DNA of 64,000 bases from JAWXBR01 sp046595995 (GTDB lineage: Bacteria > Bacteroidota > Ignavibacteria > Kapaibacteriales > Kapaibacteriaceae): the NCBI GenBank assembly GCA_046595995.1, contig JBKJNB010000160.1, forward strand, positions 4,476 to 68,475, written 5' to 3'. Shown piece after piece: positions 42,139 to 50,369 of this stretch. Each line of letters begins with the position of its first letter. Position 1 is the first letter of the stretch. Below the pieces are notes generated by a model, which saw only the letters and a program-made list of their open reading frames with translations, ran no database searches and had not been told where the DNA came from. The position numbers and the translations under genes were made by a program.

Positions 42139-44192
42139 CGCGACGAACGGCACTTGTGCTTTCGTTCGTGTTCGGATGTATCTCCGCGGCTGCAACTGTG
42201 CCAATCGAAGGCGATACCGTCGTCTGCTCGGGGGCTTGGCCTATCTCGCTTCGAGCACCTACCGGCATACCTTCGTACCTATGGAGTACGGGGGAAACCA
42301 CAAGTACAATCTACATTACAGGTCCAGGTACGTATACCGTAACGGTAATGCGTACGAACGGACCCGACACGGGTCGAATCACCGTACGGGAAGTTCAACC
42401 ACCGAAACCGCTCATCTCTAACGGCAGAATCGAATACATCTGTCGTGGCGAGACAGTCTCACTTCAGGCTCCCCCTAACTTTCGAGCGTGGTTTTGGAGT
42501 ACGGGCGAGCGGACGCAATCCATTGTCATCGGTACGGCGGGATTCTATCGACTCACCGTTACGGACAGTAACGGTTGTGTTGGGTCTTCCGATAGTCTCG
42601 AAGTAGTTTTAATCGACCGTCCACAGCCTTCGATCTACGGCAAAAACACACTCTGCAACGGTACTCGCGAAAACTATAAAACAGAGAATGTCGCCGGAGC
42701 GGTATACACATGGAATGTTGTAGGTGGAATTCTCGAAGCTGGCCAAGGACAGCCAACCGCGAGGATCCTGTGGCCCGGCGGAAATGGCACAGTTGAGCTA
42801 CGTGTTTCTGTGATGCGTCCGGATGGTGGTTTTTGCGATACCCTCGTTCGTTATCAGGTGAGCGTAAGCTCAACACTCACGCCAAGGTTGATATTTGATC
42901 GGCGCATGTTCTGCCTTGGTGATAGCACGATCTTTGATGCAGGTTCGGGAATGTTGCGGTACCGCTGGAGTACCGGCGACACCACGCAGATAATTGTCAT
43001 AAAGACGCCTGGCCAATATTGGGTAGACGTGCAGGATGCTACATGCAACGGAATTTCGGATAGCGTTACCGTAATCGTGTATCCACCCCCTGATGTACGC
43101 ATTGCGGGTGACACGTCAATCTGTGATGGTGCGCAAAAAGTGCTAACGGCGTTTGCACTTGGCAACGACGTAATCTCATGGCAGTGGAGCACGGGGCACG
43201 CACAACGTTCGATTTTTGTGAACGCACCTGGAGTGTACTCCGTTGTTGGTAGAACGGTGAATGGCTGTGTTGACAGCGCGACGATAACTGTTCAGCCTGC
43301 TGCCCAAGCATCTGTTCTTGCGCCCGATTCGTTAGACTTGGACTCGCTGGAATTAGGATCTGCACGTTTCCGGCCCATCCTGTTGCAGAACAGAACGACG
43401 AAGCCTATAACCGTGCTTAGCGCACGTTTGGCGTCTCTACGTTCGAACCCAAGGCTCAACGTTCCCACTCTGCCGAATGTCATTCCCGGTCAAAGCGACT
43501 TGGCATTCGTGCTGTATTGGCTTGGTGATGTCGAAGGGCCAATGAGAGACACGTTATTGCTTGAACTCGACGGACCCGAATGTCCGTCGACGGTGCGTAT
43601 TCCAATTCGAGGGTACGTCTATTACCGTCCGCGTATTCCAATCTCCATAAGCATCGGCGACACCGTTGTTCCTGTCGGCACAGTACTCGACATGCCCATT
43701 CGCATCCAGGCCACCGCACCTCGCGAGGAGTTTGTTGACCTTGAATTTTCAGTGCGTTGGAACGACCGCGTTTTCCACGTCACAGGTCTCGACGCTGCGA
43801 GCGTCATATCCGATCAGATGTCCGGCGCAGACCGCACGGTCCGTTTCCGATTACCTGCAGTACGTTTCCCCATAGATACAGCACTCCTGTTGCGCGGTAC
43901 CGTGTTGCTCGGCTCGCCGCTACAGACCGATCTCGTACCAGACTCGGTAACGATTACTGCTAGCAAGACGATATACATTGTTACAACCGAGCCAGGTCAT
44001 ATAGCAATGACTGGCTGTTACATAGCCTCACGGTTGGTTTCGTTCAGCGGGCCTCAGCCCCTTACCGTGATTACGAACATGTTAGGCGAGACGCTTACGT
44101 GTGACGTCGATGCGTTGCCGAGTGGTGCATACCTTATCACGACCGTGACCGGCACAACCGTACACACCCAACGCATTCTTGTAGTACGTTAA
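42135..44192 (+). CDS. Secreted Ig-like repeat protein with T9SS-like C-terminus
   Basis: 685 residues. Signal peptide ending I-S-A-A-A. Four or more Ig/PKD-like modules share W-S-T-G-[ED] turns (Y-L-W-S-T-G-E; W-F-W-S-T-G-E; Y-R-W-S-T-G-D; W-Q-W-S-T-G-H) with paired cysteines, as in Bacteroidota surface and gliding-associated proteins. The last ~70 residues (T-N-M-L-G-E-T-L; L-P-S-G-A-Y-L-I; T-Q-R-I-L-V-V-R) look like a type A sorting domain, suggesting T9SS export. The substrate is unknown. It is translationally coupled to topA, an odd pairing. Confidence 0.75.
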   Translation: MTRRTALVLSFVFGCISAAATVPIEGDTVVCSGAWPISLRAPTGIPSYLWSTGETTSTIYITGPGTYTVTVMRTNGPDTGRITVREVQPPKPLISNGRIEYICRGETVSLQAPPNFRAWFWSTGERTQSIVIGTAGFYRLTVTDSNGCVGSSDSLEVVLIDRPQPSIYGKNTLCNGTRENYKTENVAGAVYTWNVVGGILEAGQGQPTARILWPGGNGTVELRVSVMRPDGGFCDTLVRYQVSVSSTLTPRLIFDRRMFCLGDSTIFDAGSGMLRYRWSTGDTTQIIVIKTPGQYWVDVQDATCNGISDSVTVIVYPPPDVRIAGDTSICDGAQKVLTAFALGNDVISWQWSTGHAQRSIFVNAPGVYSVVGRTVNGCVDSATITVQPAAQASVLAPDSLDLDSLELGSARFRPILLQNRTTKPITVLSARLASLRSNPRLNVPTLPNVIPGQSDLAFVLYWLGDVEGPMRDTLLLELDGPECPSTVRIPIRGYVYYRPRIPISISIGDTVVPVGTVLDMPIRIQATAPREEFVDLEFSVRWNDRVFHVTGLDAASVISDQMSGADRTVRFRLPAVRFPIDTALLLRGTVLLGSPLQTDLVPDSVTITASKTIYIVTTEPGHIAMTGCYIASRLVSFSGPQPLTVITNMLGETLTCDVDALPSGAYLITTVTGTTVHTQRILVVR

Positions 44193-44247
44193 AACTTCGC
44201 GGGGTGCGCTTAGCTTCGTTTTGTGTGTGAAGCTTCTTCATGCAGGT

Positions 44248-46404
44248 CTATTTCACGAACAACATTTCACGGTAGTTTGGCAGTGGCCAGTGCTCGTATG
44301 CTACGACACGTTCCAGTTTGTCGGCTGCATTTCTGACGTCCATCATGGCAGGCAAAACATTATCGCGCATGTGACGCACCTTGCTGTGCAGATCATCACC
44401 ACCGAGATCCATGTTTGCTACACGTAGTGCTTCGATAGCATCCGATAGAGCGTCTACACCTTCACGTACGCGCTCTAGAGTACGCGATAGTCCTGTAGAA
44501 TTCTGCACTCCCGTAGTATTCAATTCACGCAGATACTTTAAAGAACTTGGCAAAATCTGCGTTTGCGCCATCCATTCCGTGGTTTCGCCTTCGATGTTTA
44601 CGGTTTTGAAGTACATGTCGAGCATGACTTCCTGACGTGCCTCGAGCTCGCGTTTTGCAAGCACGTTAGCAGATGAGAACAAGGCCACATTCTTATCGTC
44701 CGTAAGGTGTTCGATTGCATCGACAGCTGTCTTAAAATTCAACAGTCCCCTCTTCTCCGCTTCGCGCTGCCACTTCACATTGTAACCATCGCCATTAAAG
44801 ACAATACGCTGATGTTTGTCGTAGACGCTTTTTAGCACTTCTTTTAGAGCCGTTTCCATCGGCTGCTTTTTCTTTAGCCGCTGCTCGATCATTATTGACA
44901 TGTCGGCAATAGACTCTGCAACGATGGTGTTGAGTACCGTAATGGGAAAGGACACGGATTGCGATGATCCCACCGCACGGAATTCGAACTTATTACCGGT
45001 GAAAGCAAAGGGCGACGTACGGTTTCGATCGCCTGTGTGTCGTGGCAGCGGTGGTAACACTGGCGAGCCCAGACCCATTAGGCCAGACTTCTTTTGGGCG
45101 CTTCCCTTACCACTAACGAGACGTTCATAGATGCCTGTAAGCTCGTCGCCAAGAAAGATCGACAGAATTGCGGGTGGTGCTTCGTTTGCACCAAGACGAT
45201 GATCGTTCTGTGCAGACGACACTGCGATACGCAGCAAGTCTTGATGTTTGTCTACTGCACGAATGACAGCTGCGCAGAAGAACAGAAACTGCATGTTCTC
45301 TTGCGGTGTGTCGCCGGGCTCAAGGAGGTTCATTCCCGTATCGGTAGCCATTGCCCAGTTCACATGTTTGCCAGATCCGTTAATACCAGCAAATGGCTTC
45401 TCGTGCACAAGGCACACAAGACCGTACTTGCGAGCAGTGTTCTTTAGGATTTGCATCACGAGCTGCTGATGGTCGGCTGCGATGTTTGAGTGTTCGAATA
45501 CCGGAGCCACCTCGTATTGACCGGGCGCTACCTCGTTGTGTCTGGTCTTAATCGGTATTCCAAGCGCGTACAGTTGATGCTCTGCATCGGTCATGTATGT
45601 AAGAATGCGCTCAGGGATAGAGCCGAAGTAATGGTCCTCTAGTTCCTGTCCGCGCGGCGGCTTCGTACCGAACAACGTGCGGCCTGTCATCACGAGGTCC
45701 GGACGGCGATAGAAAAACCCTTCATCGATAAGGAAGTACTCTTGCTCTGCCCCCACGGTTGAGCTCACTTTCGAGACATCAGTCGTATCAAGCAGCGCAA
45801 GGGCTCGTCGAGCCGCAATGTTCAGCGTCTCCATCGAACGCAACAGCGGTGTCTTATGATCGAGCGCTTCGCCAGTCCACGACGCAAACGCCGTTGGGAT
45901 GCACAGCGTGGCGCCGTTCGTATGGCGCATAATGAAGGCAGCCGACGTTGGGTCCCAAGCCGTGTAGCCCCTTGCCTCAAACGTCGCACGCAATCCGCCA
46001 CTTGGGAACGATGACGCATCGGGCTCGCCCTGAATAAGTTCCTTGCCGGAGAATTGAGATATTGCCGAACCATCGCTTGTTGGTGTTACGAAGCTCTCAT
46101 GTTTTTCAGCTGTTAATCCGGTAAGGGGCTGAAACCAGTGTGTGTAGTGCGTCGCGCCCTTCTCCATCGCCCATGTTTTCATTGCAAGTGCTACAGTATC
46201 TGCTATCGATGAATCGATTGCTACGCCTCGCTCCATCGTCGCATTCAACGAACGCCAGACGGGCTTACTCAGACGTTGGCGCAGCTCCTCCATCGTAAGC
46301 ACATCACTTGCGAACACTTCCGACACCACGTCGGATGGAGTCGGCGTTTGAACACCATCGAAGCGCCAGTTGCGCGTTGCGGCAGAGATGTCGTAGTTAA
46401 TCAT
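44248..46404 (-). CDS. glnN: Glutamine synthetase, class III
   Basis: 718 residues, the size of GSIII. Catalytic core motifs: G-A-E-Q-E-Y-F-L-I-D near 218, Q-Y-E-V-A-P near 315, G-S-G-K-H-V-N-W near 355 and D-H-R-L-G-A-N-E-A-P-P-A near 407, with the GSIII N-terminal region including G-L-T-A-E-K-H-E-S-F. It makes glutamine from glutamate and ammonia. It follows an Lrp-type regulator by 26 nt on the same strand, so control by that regulator is likely but inferred. Two copies of the AAGGGGCT octamer lie inside. Confidence 0.96.
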   Translation of the reverse strand: MINYDISAATRNWRFDGVQTPTPSDVVSEVFASDVLTMEELRQRLSKPVWRSLNATMERGVAIDSSIADTVALAMKTWAMEKGATHYTHWFQPLTGLTAEKHESFVTPTSDGSAISQFSGKELIQGEPDASSFPSGGLRATFEARGYTAWDPTSAAFIMRHTNGATLCIPTAFASWTGEALDHKTPLLRSMETLNIAARRALALLDTTDVSKVSSTVGAEQEYFLIDEGFFYRRPDLVMTGRTLFGTKPPRGQELEDHYFGSIPERILTYMTDAEHQLYALGIPIKTRHNEVAPGQYEVAPVFEHSNIAADHQQLVMQILKNTARKYGLVCLVHEKPFAGINGSGKHVNWAMATDTGMNLLEPGDTPQENMQFLFFCAAVIRAVDKHQDLLRIAVSSAQNDHRLGANEAPPAILSIFLGDELTGIYERLVSGKGSAQKKSGLMGLGSPVLPPLPRHTGDRNRTSPFAFTGNKFEFRAVGSSQSVSFPITVLNTIVAESIADMSIMIEQRLKKKQPMETALKEVLKSVYDKHQRIVFNGDGYNVKWQREAEKRGLLNFKTAVDAIEHLTDDKNVALFSSANVLAKRELEARQEVMLDMYFKTVNIEGETTEWMAQTQILPSSLKYLRELNTTGVQNSTGLSRTLERVREGVDALSDAIEALRVANMDLGGDDLHSKVRHMRDNVLPAMMDVRNAADKLERVVAYEHWPLPNYREMLFVK

Positions 46405-46430
46405 GGAGTTGGGTTAGATACAGAGTCTGA

Positions 46431-46889
46431 TCACGATGCCGTGTTCAGCAGGTTGATAGCAAGTGTTTCTTTGTGCGAGGAAAGCACGACGTTTGTCTGT
46501 GTGCGCGACACACCTTTCCATTGCTGCAAGGCCGAGAGCAACTGCTCTAATGCAGCGGTGTTTTTAACGCGTATTTTTAGCATGTGTGACGATGTGCCGG
46601 TGACTGCGTGGCATTCCAGGATCTCGCGGCGCATACGACACGATCGGCGAAATGAGTCGTAATGAGCGCTGGTGTCAATGTCAACAAAAATGAATGCGGT
46701 AACATCCATGCCACATGATTCTGCGTCCAACACAGCGTGATAGCCGAGGATGATGCCATCTTCTTCCATGCGTTTGACGTGGTCGCTAACAGTCGGAACA
46801 GACGAGCCTATTCGTTCGGCGATGTCACTAAGGCTCAGGCGGGCGTTTTCCTGTAGGAGCACACATATTTGTCGGTCTAAGTCTTTCAT
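46431..46889 (-). CDS. Lrp/AsnC family transcriptional regulator
   Basis: 152 residues. N-terminal helix-turn-helix (D-R-Q-I-C-V-L-L-Q-E-N-A-R-L-S-L-S-D-I-A; S-V-P-T-V-S-D-H-V-K-R-M) and a C-terminal RAM ligand-binding domain (A-F-I-F-V-D-I-D; V-T-G-T-S-S-H-M-L-K-I). Family members bind amino acids as octamers. It is upstream of and probably co-transcribed with glnN, suggesting control of nitrogen assimilation. A perfect 16-bp palindrome lies immediately before its start. Confidence 0.92.
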   Translation of the reverse strand: MKDLDRQICVLLQENARLSLSDIAERIGSSVPTVSDHVKRMEEDGIILGYHAVLDAESCGMDVTAFIFVDIDTSAHYDSFRRSCRMRREILECHAVTGTSSHMLKIRVKNTAALEQLLSALQQWKGVSRTQTNVVLSSHKETLAINLLNTAS

Positions 46890-46890
46890 T

Positions 46891-46906
46891 CTTTACGATC
46901 GTAAAG
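46891..46906. promoter_or_regulatory. Perfect palindrome upstream of the lrp-type gene (candidate operator)
   Basis: CTTTACGATCGTAAAG is an exact 16-bp inverted repeat beginning one base before the lrp ATG. A minus-strand TAACTTTA (TAnnTTTG-like) overlaps its outer edge, so a bound protein would cover the promoter. Autoregulation by the encoded Lrp-type protein is the simplest reading. On the plus strand, TATCTTGG at 46908-46915 may serve mtgA. Confidence 0.6.
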
Positions 46907-46955
46907 TTATCTTGGTTCTAACTTAACGTTCGTCAACTAGCGGAGCAAGCGTGTG

Positions 46956-47675
46956 ATGAAGAATTTGTTCACATGGATCTGGCGTAGCGCCCTTGCCTTT
47001 CTGGTTGGGTCGGTGTTGCTCGTGCTCATTTACCGCGTCATCCCACCCGCGGTTACGCCGTTGATGGCATGGCGGCTCGTTCAGGCACCATTCACTGGCC
47101 ACCGCATGACAATTCAGCACCGGTGGGTGTCATATACCGACGTGTCGCCCTCTGTTTTCAAGGCCGTGATGTCGGGCGAGGATGCAGGCTTCTTGCGGCA
47201 CGAAGGTGTTGACTGGAAAGCAGTTGAACGCGCACAAAAAGCAAACGCAGGTCGCGTTAAGCGTGGCAAACCACCACTCGGTGCAAGCACCATAAGTATG
47301 CAGACTGCGAAGAACGTATTTCTCGTGCCATGGCGTAGTCTAGTACGAAAGGCATTCGAGTTCTACTTCACGTACCTCATTGAAGTGTTATGGGGCAAAG
47401 AGCGGATACTTGAAGTCTACGTAAACATGATTGAGTGGGGCGATGGCATCTACGGCGTGCAAGCAGCATCGCGATACTACTTCAACAAGGATGCTTCACA
47501 GCTAACGTCGGACGAAGCTGCGCGTCTCGCCGCCGTTGTTCCAAATCCACGTCGATTTAACGCGGGTGCGCCATCGAACTACACGAAGAAGCGTCAGTCA
47601 TTCATCAAAGGTCGCATGGGTGGCATGGCCATACCGCGACGTGATGCTGCGCCGAAGAAGAAGTCCACGAAGTAA
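46956..47675 (+). CDS. mtgA: Monofunctional biosynthetic peptidoglycan transglycosylase
   Basis: 239 residues from ATG 46956; an in-frame GTG precedes it. One N-terminal membrane anchor (~7-28), then a GT51 domain: catalytic Glu in S-G-E-D-A-G-F near 75, G-A-S-T-I-S-M-Q-T-A-K-N near 110, R-K-A-F-E-F-Y-F-T-Y-L-I-E near 130 and K-E-R-I-L-E-V-Y-V-N near 148. It polymerises lipid II glycan strands in the periplasm. A basic tail ends K-K-K-S-T-K. GGAG about 10 nt upstream is a possible ribosome site. Confidence 0.94.
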   Translation: MKNLFTWIWRSALAFLVGSVLLVLIYRVIPPAVTPLMAWRLVQAPFTGHRMTIQHRWVSYTDVSPSVFKAVMSGEDAGFLRHEGVDWKAVERAQKANAGRVKRGKPPLGASTISMQTAKNVFLVPWRSLVRKAFEFYFTYLIEVLWGKERILEVYVNMIEWGDGIYGVQAASRYYFNKDASQLTSDEAARLAAVVPNPRRFNAGAPSNYTKKRQSFIKGRMGGMAIPRRDAAPKKKSTK

Positions 47676-47725
47676 CTACGACGCTTGTTTACGAACACCA
47701 CTTATGTACGAAGCAACTACGACGC
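47667..47725. repeat. Duplicated 18-mer over convergent mtgA and rluD stops
   Basis: ACGAAGTAACTACGACGC (47667-47684) and ACGAAGCAACTACGACGC (47708-47725) differ by one base, 41 nt apart. The first contains the mtgA TAA and also a minus-strand TAG; the second contains the TAG actually used by rluD. Ancestrally the two genes may have shared one copy with overlapping stops. Confidence 0.75.
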
Positions 47726-48823
47726 CTCTTCGAATTTGGAGAGCATCAGGGCCCTCCCCGCGCTCATGTCCTCTGGCAGTTCTGAATCAAACTCGAGGCG
47801 TTTGCCCGATACTGGGTGGGTGAAGCCAAGTGTACGTGCGTGCAATGCCTGACGAGGTAGTAATTCGAGCAGGTCTTTAGCGGTCTTCCGGTACAGGTGG
47901 TGTATTGCAGCCACGCCTGTTTCGCGTCCGCCGTAGTCAGGGTCGCCCACAACGGGATGTTTCATCGTTGAAAGATGCACGCGGATCTGATGTGTACGTC
48001 CGGTTCGCAGCTTGCATTGAACGAGTGATGCACACGCGTACCGTTCGAGAACAGTGACTTCGGTTGCAGCGTACTTGCCGCCCCTTGGCAGGACGGCGCG
48101 GAGCTTGCGATCGCGCGGACTGCGCCCCACATCACCTTCGATAAGCATGGTGTTTTCTTTGACAACGCCCCATACTAGTGCTTCGTACAAACGCGAGACT
48201 GTTCGTTCGAAAAACTGGTTGGAAAGATGCAACGAAGCCTCGTAGTTCTTACCGACTACCATCAGTCCGGATGTATCCTTATCGAGTCGATGTACAATGC
48301 CTGGGCGTACAGCGTCTGTGCCGAGCACGAGAGAGTGGTCTATCGGAAATCCTTCTTCGACGTCAATCTCTTCGCGCTCTTCATCTGCGTTTACGAGGTC
48401 GATTGCGTCGCGCACACCCATGTGCCACAACACTGCGTTAACAAGTGTTCCCGTCCGATTGCCCAAACCCGGGTGCACGGTAAGGCCTGCCGGTTTATTC
48501 ACAACTAGAAGATGCTTGTCTTCAAAGACCACGTTCAGTGGAATATCCTGAGGGATGAGCTGGATAGGGGGCTGCTTCATCACCACGAGGCGAATGGTAT
48601 CGCCCGGACGAATTCTGTAGTTCGAACGGGAGGTTGTACCGTTAACGGTTACTGTACCGTCGTCAATAGCTTTCTGAACACGCGTGCGCGTGGCGTACAT
48701 AACAGAGTGGGTAAGAAATGCGTCTAGACGTTCGGGGCTTTGCCCGGGAGTAATCACGAACTCATGTGTGTGTTCGATCTTGCCCGGTCCCGATGGGTGG
48801 TGTTCCGGGTTTGGCGGCTTCAT
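47717..48823 (-). CDS. rluD: RluA/RluD family pseudouridine synthase
   Basis: 368 residues. N-terminal S4 domain (~25-90; E-R-L-D-A-F-L-T), then the catalytic H-R-L-D-K-D-T-S-G-L near 177 with the nucleophilic Asp, and R-T-G-R-T-H-Q-I-R-V-H near 265. It isomerises uridines, probably in 23S rRNA helix 69 if a true RluD; RluC-type specificity is not excluded. Its first ~20 codons overlap lspA by 62 nt in another frame, so the true start may be later. Its stop lies in the duplicated 18-mer. Confidence 0.9.
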   Translation of the reverse strand: MKPPNPEHHPSGPGKIEHTHEFVITPGQSPERLDAFLTHSVMYATRTRVQKAIDDGTVTVNGTTSRSNYRIRPGDTIRLVVMKQPPIQLIPQDIPLNVVFEDKHLLVVNKPAGLTVHPGLGNRTGTLVNAVLWHMGVRDAIDLVNADEEREEIDVEEGFPIDHSLVLGTDAVRPGIVHRLDKDTSGLMVVGKNYEASLHLSNQFFERTVSRLYEALVWGVVKENTMLIEGDVGRSPRDRKLRAVLPRGGKYAATEVTVLERYACASLVQCKLRTGRTHQIRVHLSTMKHPVVGDPDYGGRETGVAAIHHLYRKTAKDLLELLPRQALHARTLGFTHPVSGKRLEFDSELPEDMSAGRALMLSKFEEAS

Positions 48824-49355
48824 TGTGCTTTGATGGGAGTTTGTGGCTGACGAACAGCAATGTCACCACGCCGACACTGACGCAGGAATCTGCGACATTG
48901 AAGACCGGCCAGTGTGTATAGCGTTCGCCGAACCATGTGATGTCAGGAATGTCTACTTGTATAAAATCTACAACCTTGCCGAAAAACAGAGGGTCTTCAT
49001 TAAAGATGACGCCATAGAAGGCCCTATCGATAAGATTACCCATCGCACCAGCAAGAATCAAACTCACTGCCAACTGCACAGACCAATGTGTTCCGCGCAG
49101 TCGCACGAGATACCAAACTAGGAAACCAGCAACGACAAACGTAACGAGAGTTAAGACGATCTTACCAGCTCCGAATTCAATCCCAAACGCCATGCCCGGG
49201 TTTTCTACATAGGTAAGCCTAACGGCTTCGCCAATCATTGGATGGCTCTCGCCGAGAAACATGGTGTTCTTCACCCAGAGCTTCGTCAGCTGATCGAGTA
49301 CGACAAGTACGATCGACAGCATCAAGAAGCGATATTGAGGCAGGTTTAGGCTCAA
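48762..49355 (-). CDS. lspA: Lipoprotein signal peptidase (signal peptidase II)
   Basis: 197 residues, four membrane helices. The two catalytic aspartates are visible in G-N-L-I-D-R-A near 108 and F-N-V-A-D-S near 154, with the N-terminal D-Q-x-T-K-x-W-V signature near 21-28. It removes the signal from prolipoproteins such as those encoded at 179 and 29571. It lies between the DksA-like gene and rluD on one transcript. Confidence 0.95.
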   Translation of the reverse strand: MSLNLPQYRFLMLSIVLVVLDQLTKLWVKNTMFLGESHPMIGEAVRLTYVENPGMAFGIEFGAGKIVLTLVTFVVAGFLVWYLVRLRGTHWSVQLAVSLILAGAMGNLIDRAFYGVIFNEDPLFFGKVVDFIQVDIPDITWFGERYTHWPVFNVADSCVSVGVVTLLFVSHKLPSKHNEAAKPGTPPIGTGQDRTHT

Positions 49356-49368
49356 GAGTTCAGACGCC

Positions 49369-50076
49369 TCACTTCAGAGCGTCTGAAGTCTTAGCCACAA
49401 TACGATCGATACCGTCAACAGGGCACTTCTGATGAATTTTGTAGGAAGCGGAGAGTGTGGTTACTGGTACAGCAAGCAGACGTTCTCTAGCAATCAGGAT
49501 GCCGCACATCCGGCAGATGCCATATGTCTTTTCTGTGATGCGCTGTAAAGCTTCTTCCAGTTTGCGTATGTAATCCTGAATGCGTTGAATCTGTGCGTAG
49601 GTCTTTTCCTTCTCAATGGCTTCCGAACCTTGCTCAGCCATGTGCATGGAATAGATCGCACTTTCCTCTGTTGACTCACTACTCGTTAGATCGTCTAGCC
49701 GCTCCTTCAGCATTCGTAGTTCTTCGAACGCGTCTTCCTTTGATCGCTCGATGTTGCTTTTGAAGGTGGCGAGGTCTTTGTCCGAATACTTCAGTCCCGG
49801 CTTCGGTGCTACAGGTACCATCGGTGGCTTCTTGGGCACAAGCGGTGCGGCGTTCGGGGTAAAAACAAAAGCTGCCCCAACAGTTTGGTTAACTGTCGGA
49901 GCAGCGGGTAGTGGGCCCGAAGACTTCAACGACTTCCTGTTCGTCACGTTCCTACTCAATGCTGGCTTTGACTGGGCAATTCGGATATCTTCCGAACTCT
50001 TTTTCGACGGTGTGACTATTGGTGGTTGAACCACTTTAGTCGACACAGGAGCCGCACTCTTCGAGGAAGTCTTCAT
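49369..50076 (-). CDS. DksA/TraR-like protein (possibly the second half of a frameshifted fusion)
   Basis: 235 residues from ATG 50076. The first ~95 are Pro/Lys/Ser-rich and look disordered. Residues ~95-230 are DksA-like: a helical coiled-coil hairpin (S-K-E-D-A-F-E-E-L-R-M-L-K-E-R-L-D-D-L) and a C-terminal finger with C-R-M-C-G but only one further Cys, H-Q-K-C-P, so the C4 site is incomplete. DksA proteins bind RNA polymerase through the secondary channel. The frame stays open upstream of the ATG into the Lys/Ala-rich ORF at 50109-50312 across an A10 run, so the real product may start at 50312. Confidence 0.75.
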   Translation of the reverse strand: MKTSSKSAAPVSTKVVQPPIVTPSKKSSEDIRIAQSKPALSRNVTNRKSLKSSGPLPAAPTVNQTVGAAFVFTPNAAPLVPKKPPMVPVAPKPGLKYSDKDLATFKSNIERSKEDAFEELRMLKERLDDLTSSESTEESAIYSMHMAEQGSEAIEKEKTYAQIQRIQDYIRKLEEALQRITEKTYGICRMCGILIARERLLAVPVTTLSASYKIHQKCPVDGIDRIVAKTSDALK

Positions 50077-50108
50077 TGGCGCCGGAACTGCCTTAGGCGT
50101 TGGACGCT

Positions 50109-50312
50109 TTAGGCTGCTTTTTTTTTTGCAGCTGTCTTCTTGGCTGCCTTCTTGGCTGCCTTCTTAGCTGGCTTCTTAGCCGCCTTCTTAGCTGCCTTCT
50201 TAGCTGGACGCTTAGCGGCTGCCTTCTTGGCTGCCTTCTTCGCCGGCTTCTTGGCTGCCTTCTTGGCTGCCTTCTTGGCTGGCTTCTTAGCTGCCTTTTT
50301 CGCTGCTGCCAT
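50109..50312 (-). CDS. Lys/Ala-rich histone H1-like ORF
   Basis: 67 residues, almost only Lys and Ala with a few Pro, Arg and Thr, built from A-A-K-K and P-A-K-K units like bacterial histone H1-like tails and the topA C-terminus in this window. It starts at ATG 50312 with GGAG about 8 nt upstream, 57 nt after the ileS stop. It is either a small DNA- or RNA-binding protein or the N-terminal arm of the downstream DksA-like protein, joined by a -1 shift at the A10 run. The fused product would be about 311 residues. Confidence 0.65.
   Translation of the reverse strand: MAAAKKAAKKPAKKAAKKAAKKPAKKAAKKAAAKRPAKKAAKKAAKKPAKKAAKKAAKKTAAKKKAA
50118..50127 (-). other. A10 homopolymer: candidate slippage/-1 frameshift site
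   Basis: Ten consecutive A on the minus strand read GCA-AAA-AAA-AAA-GCA in the Lys/Ala ORF frame, which stops 9 nt later (TAA 50111-50109). A -1 slip, or one extra A in mRNA or DNA, continues as K-K-K-S-S-L-K-R-P-T-P-K-A-V-P-A-P-M into the DksA-like ORF with no stop. Confidence 0.6.
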
Positions 50313-50369
50313 AAACTAATCTCCGAACAGTTGAACATGAAAACACGTACGCCACTTTGGCGTAAGCAT

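Noticed and set aside
44193..44247. AGCTTC/GAAGCT stem-loop between convergent genes
   Set aside because: Six-pair stem with an 11-nt loop and no T-tract; too weak to call.
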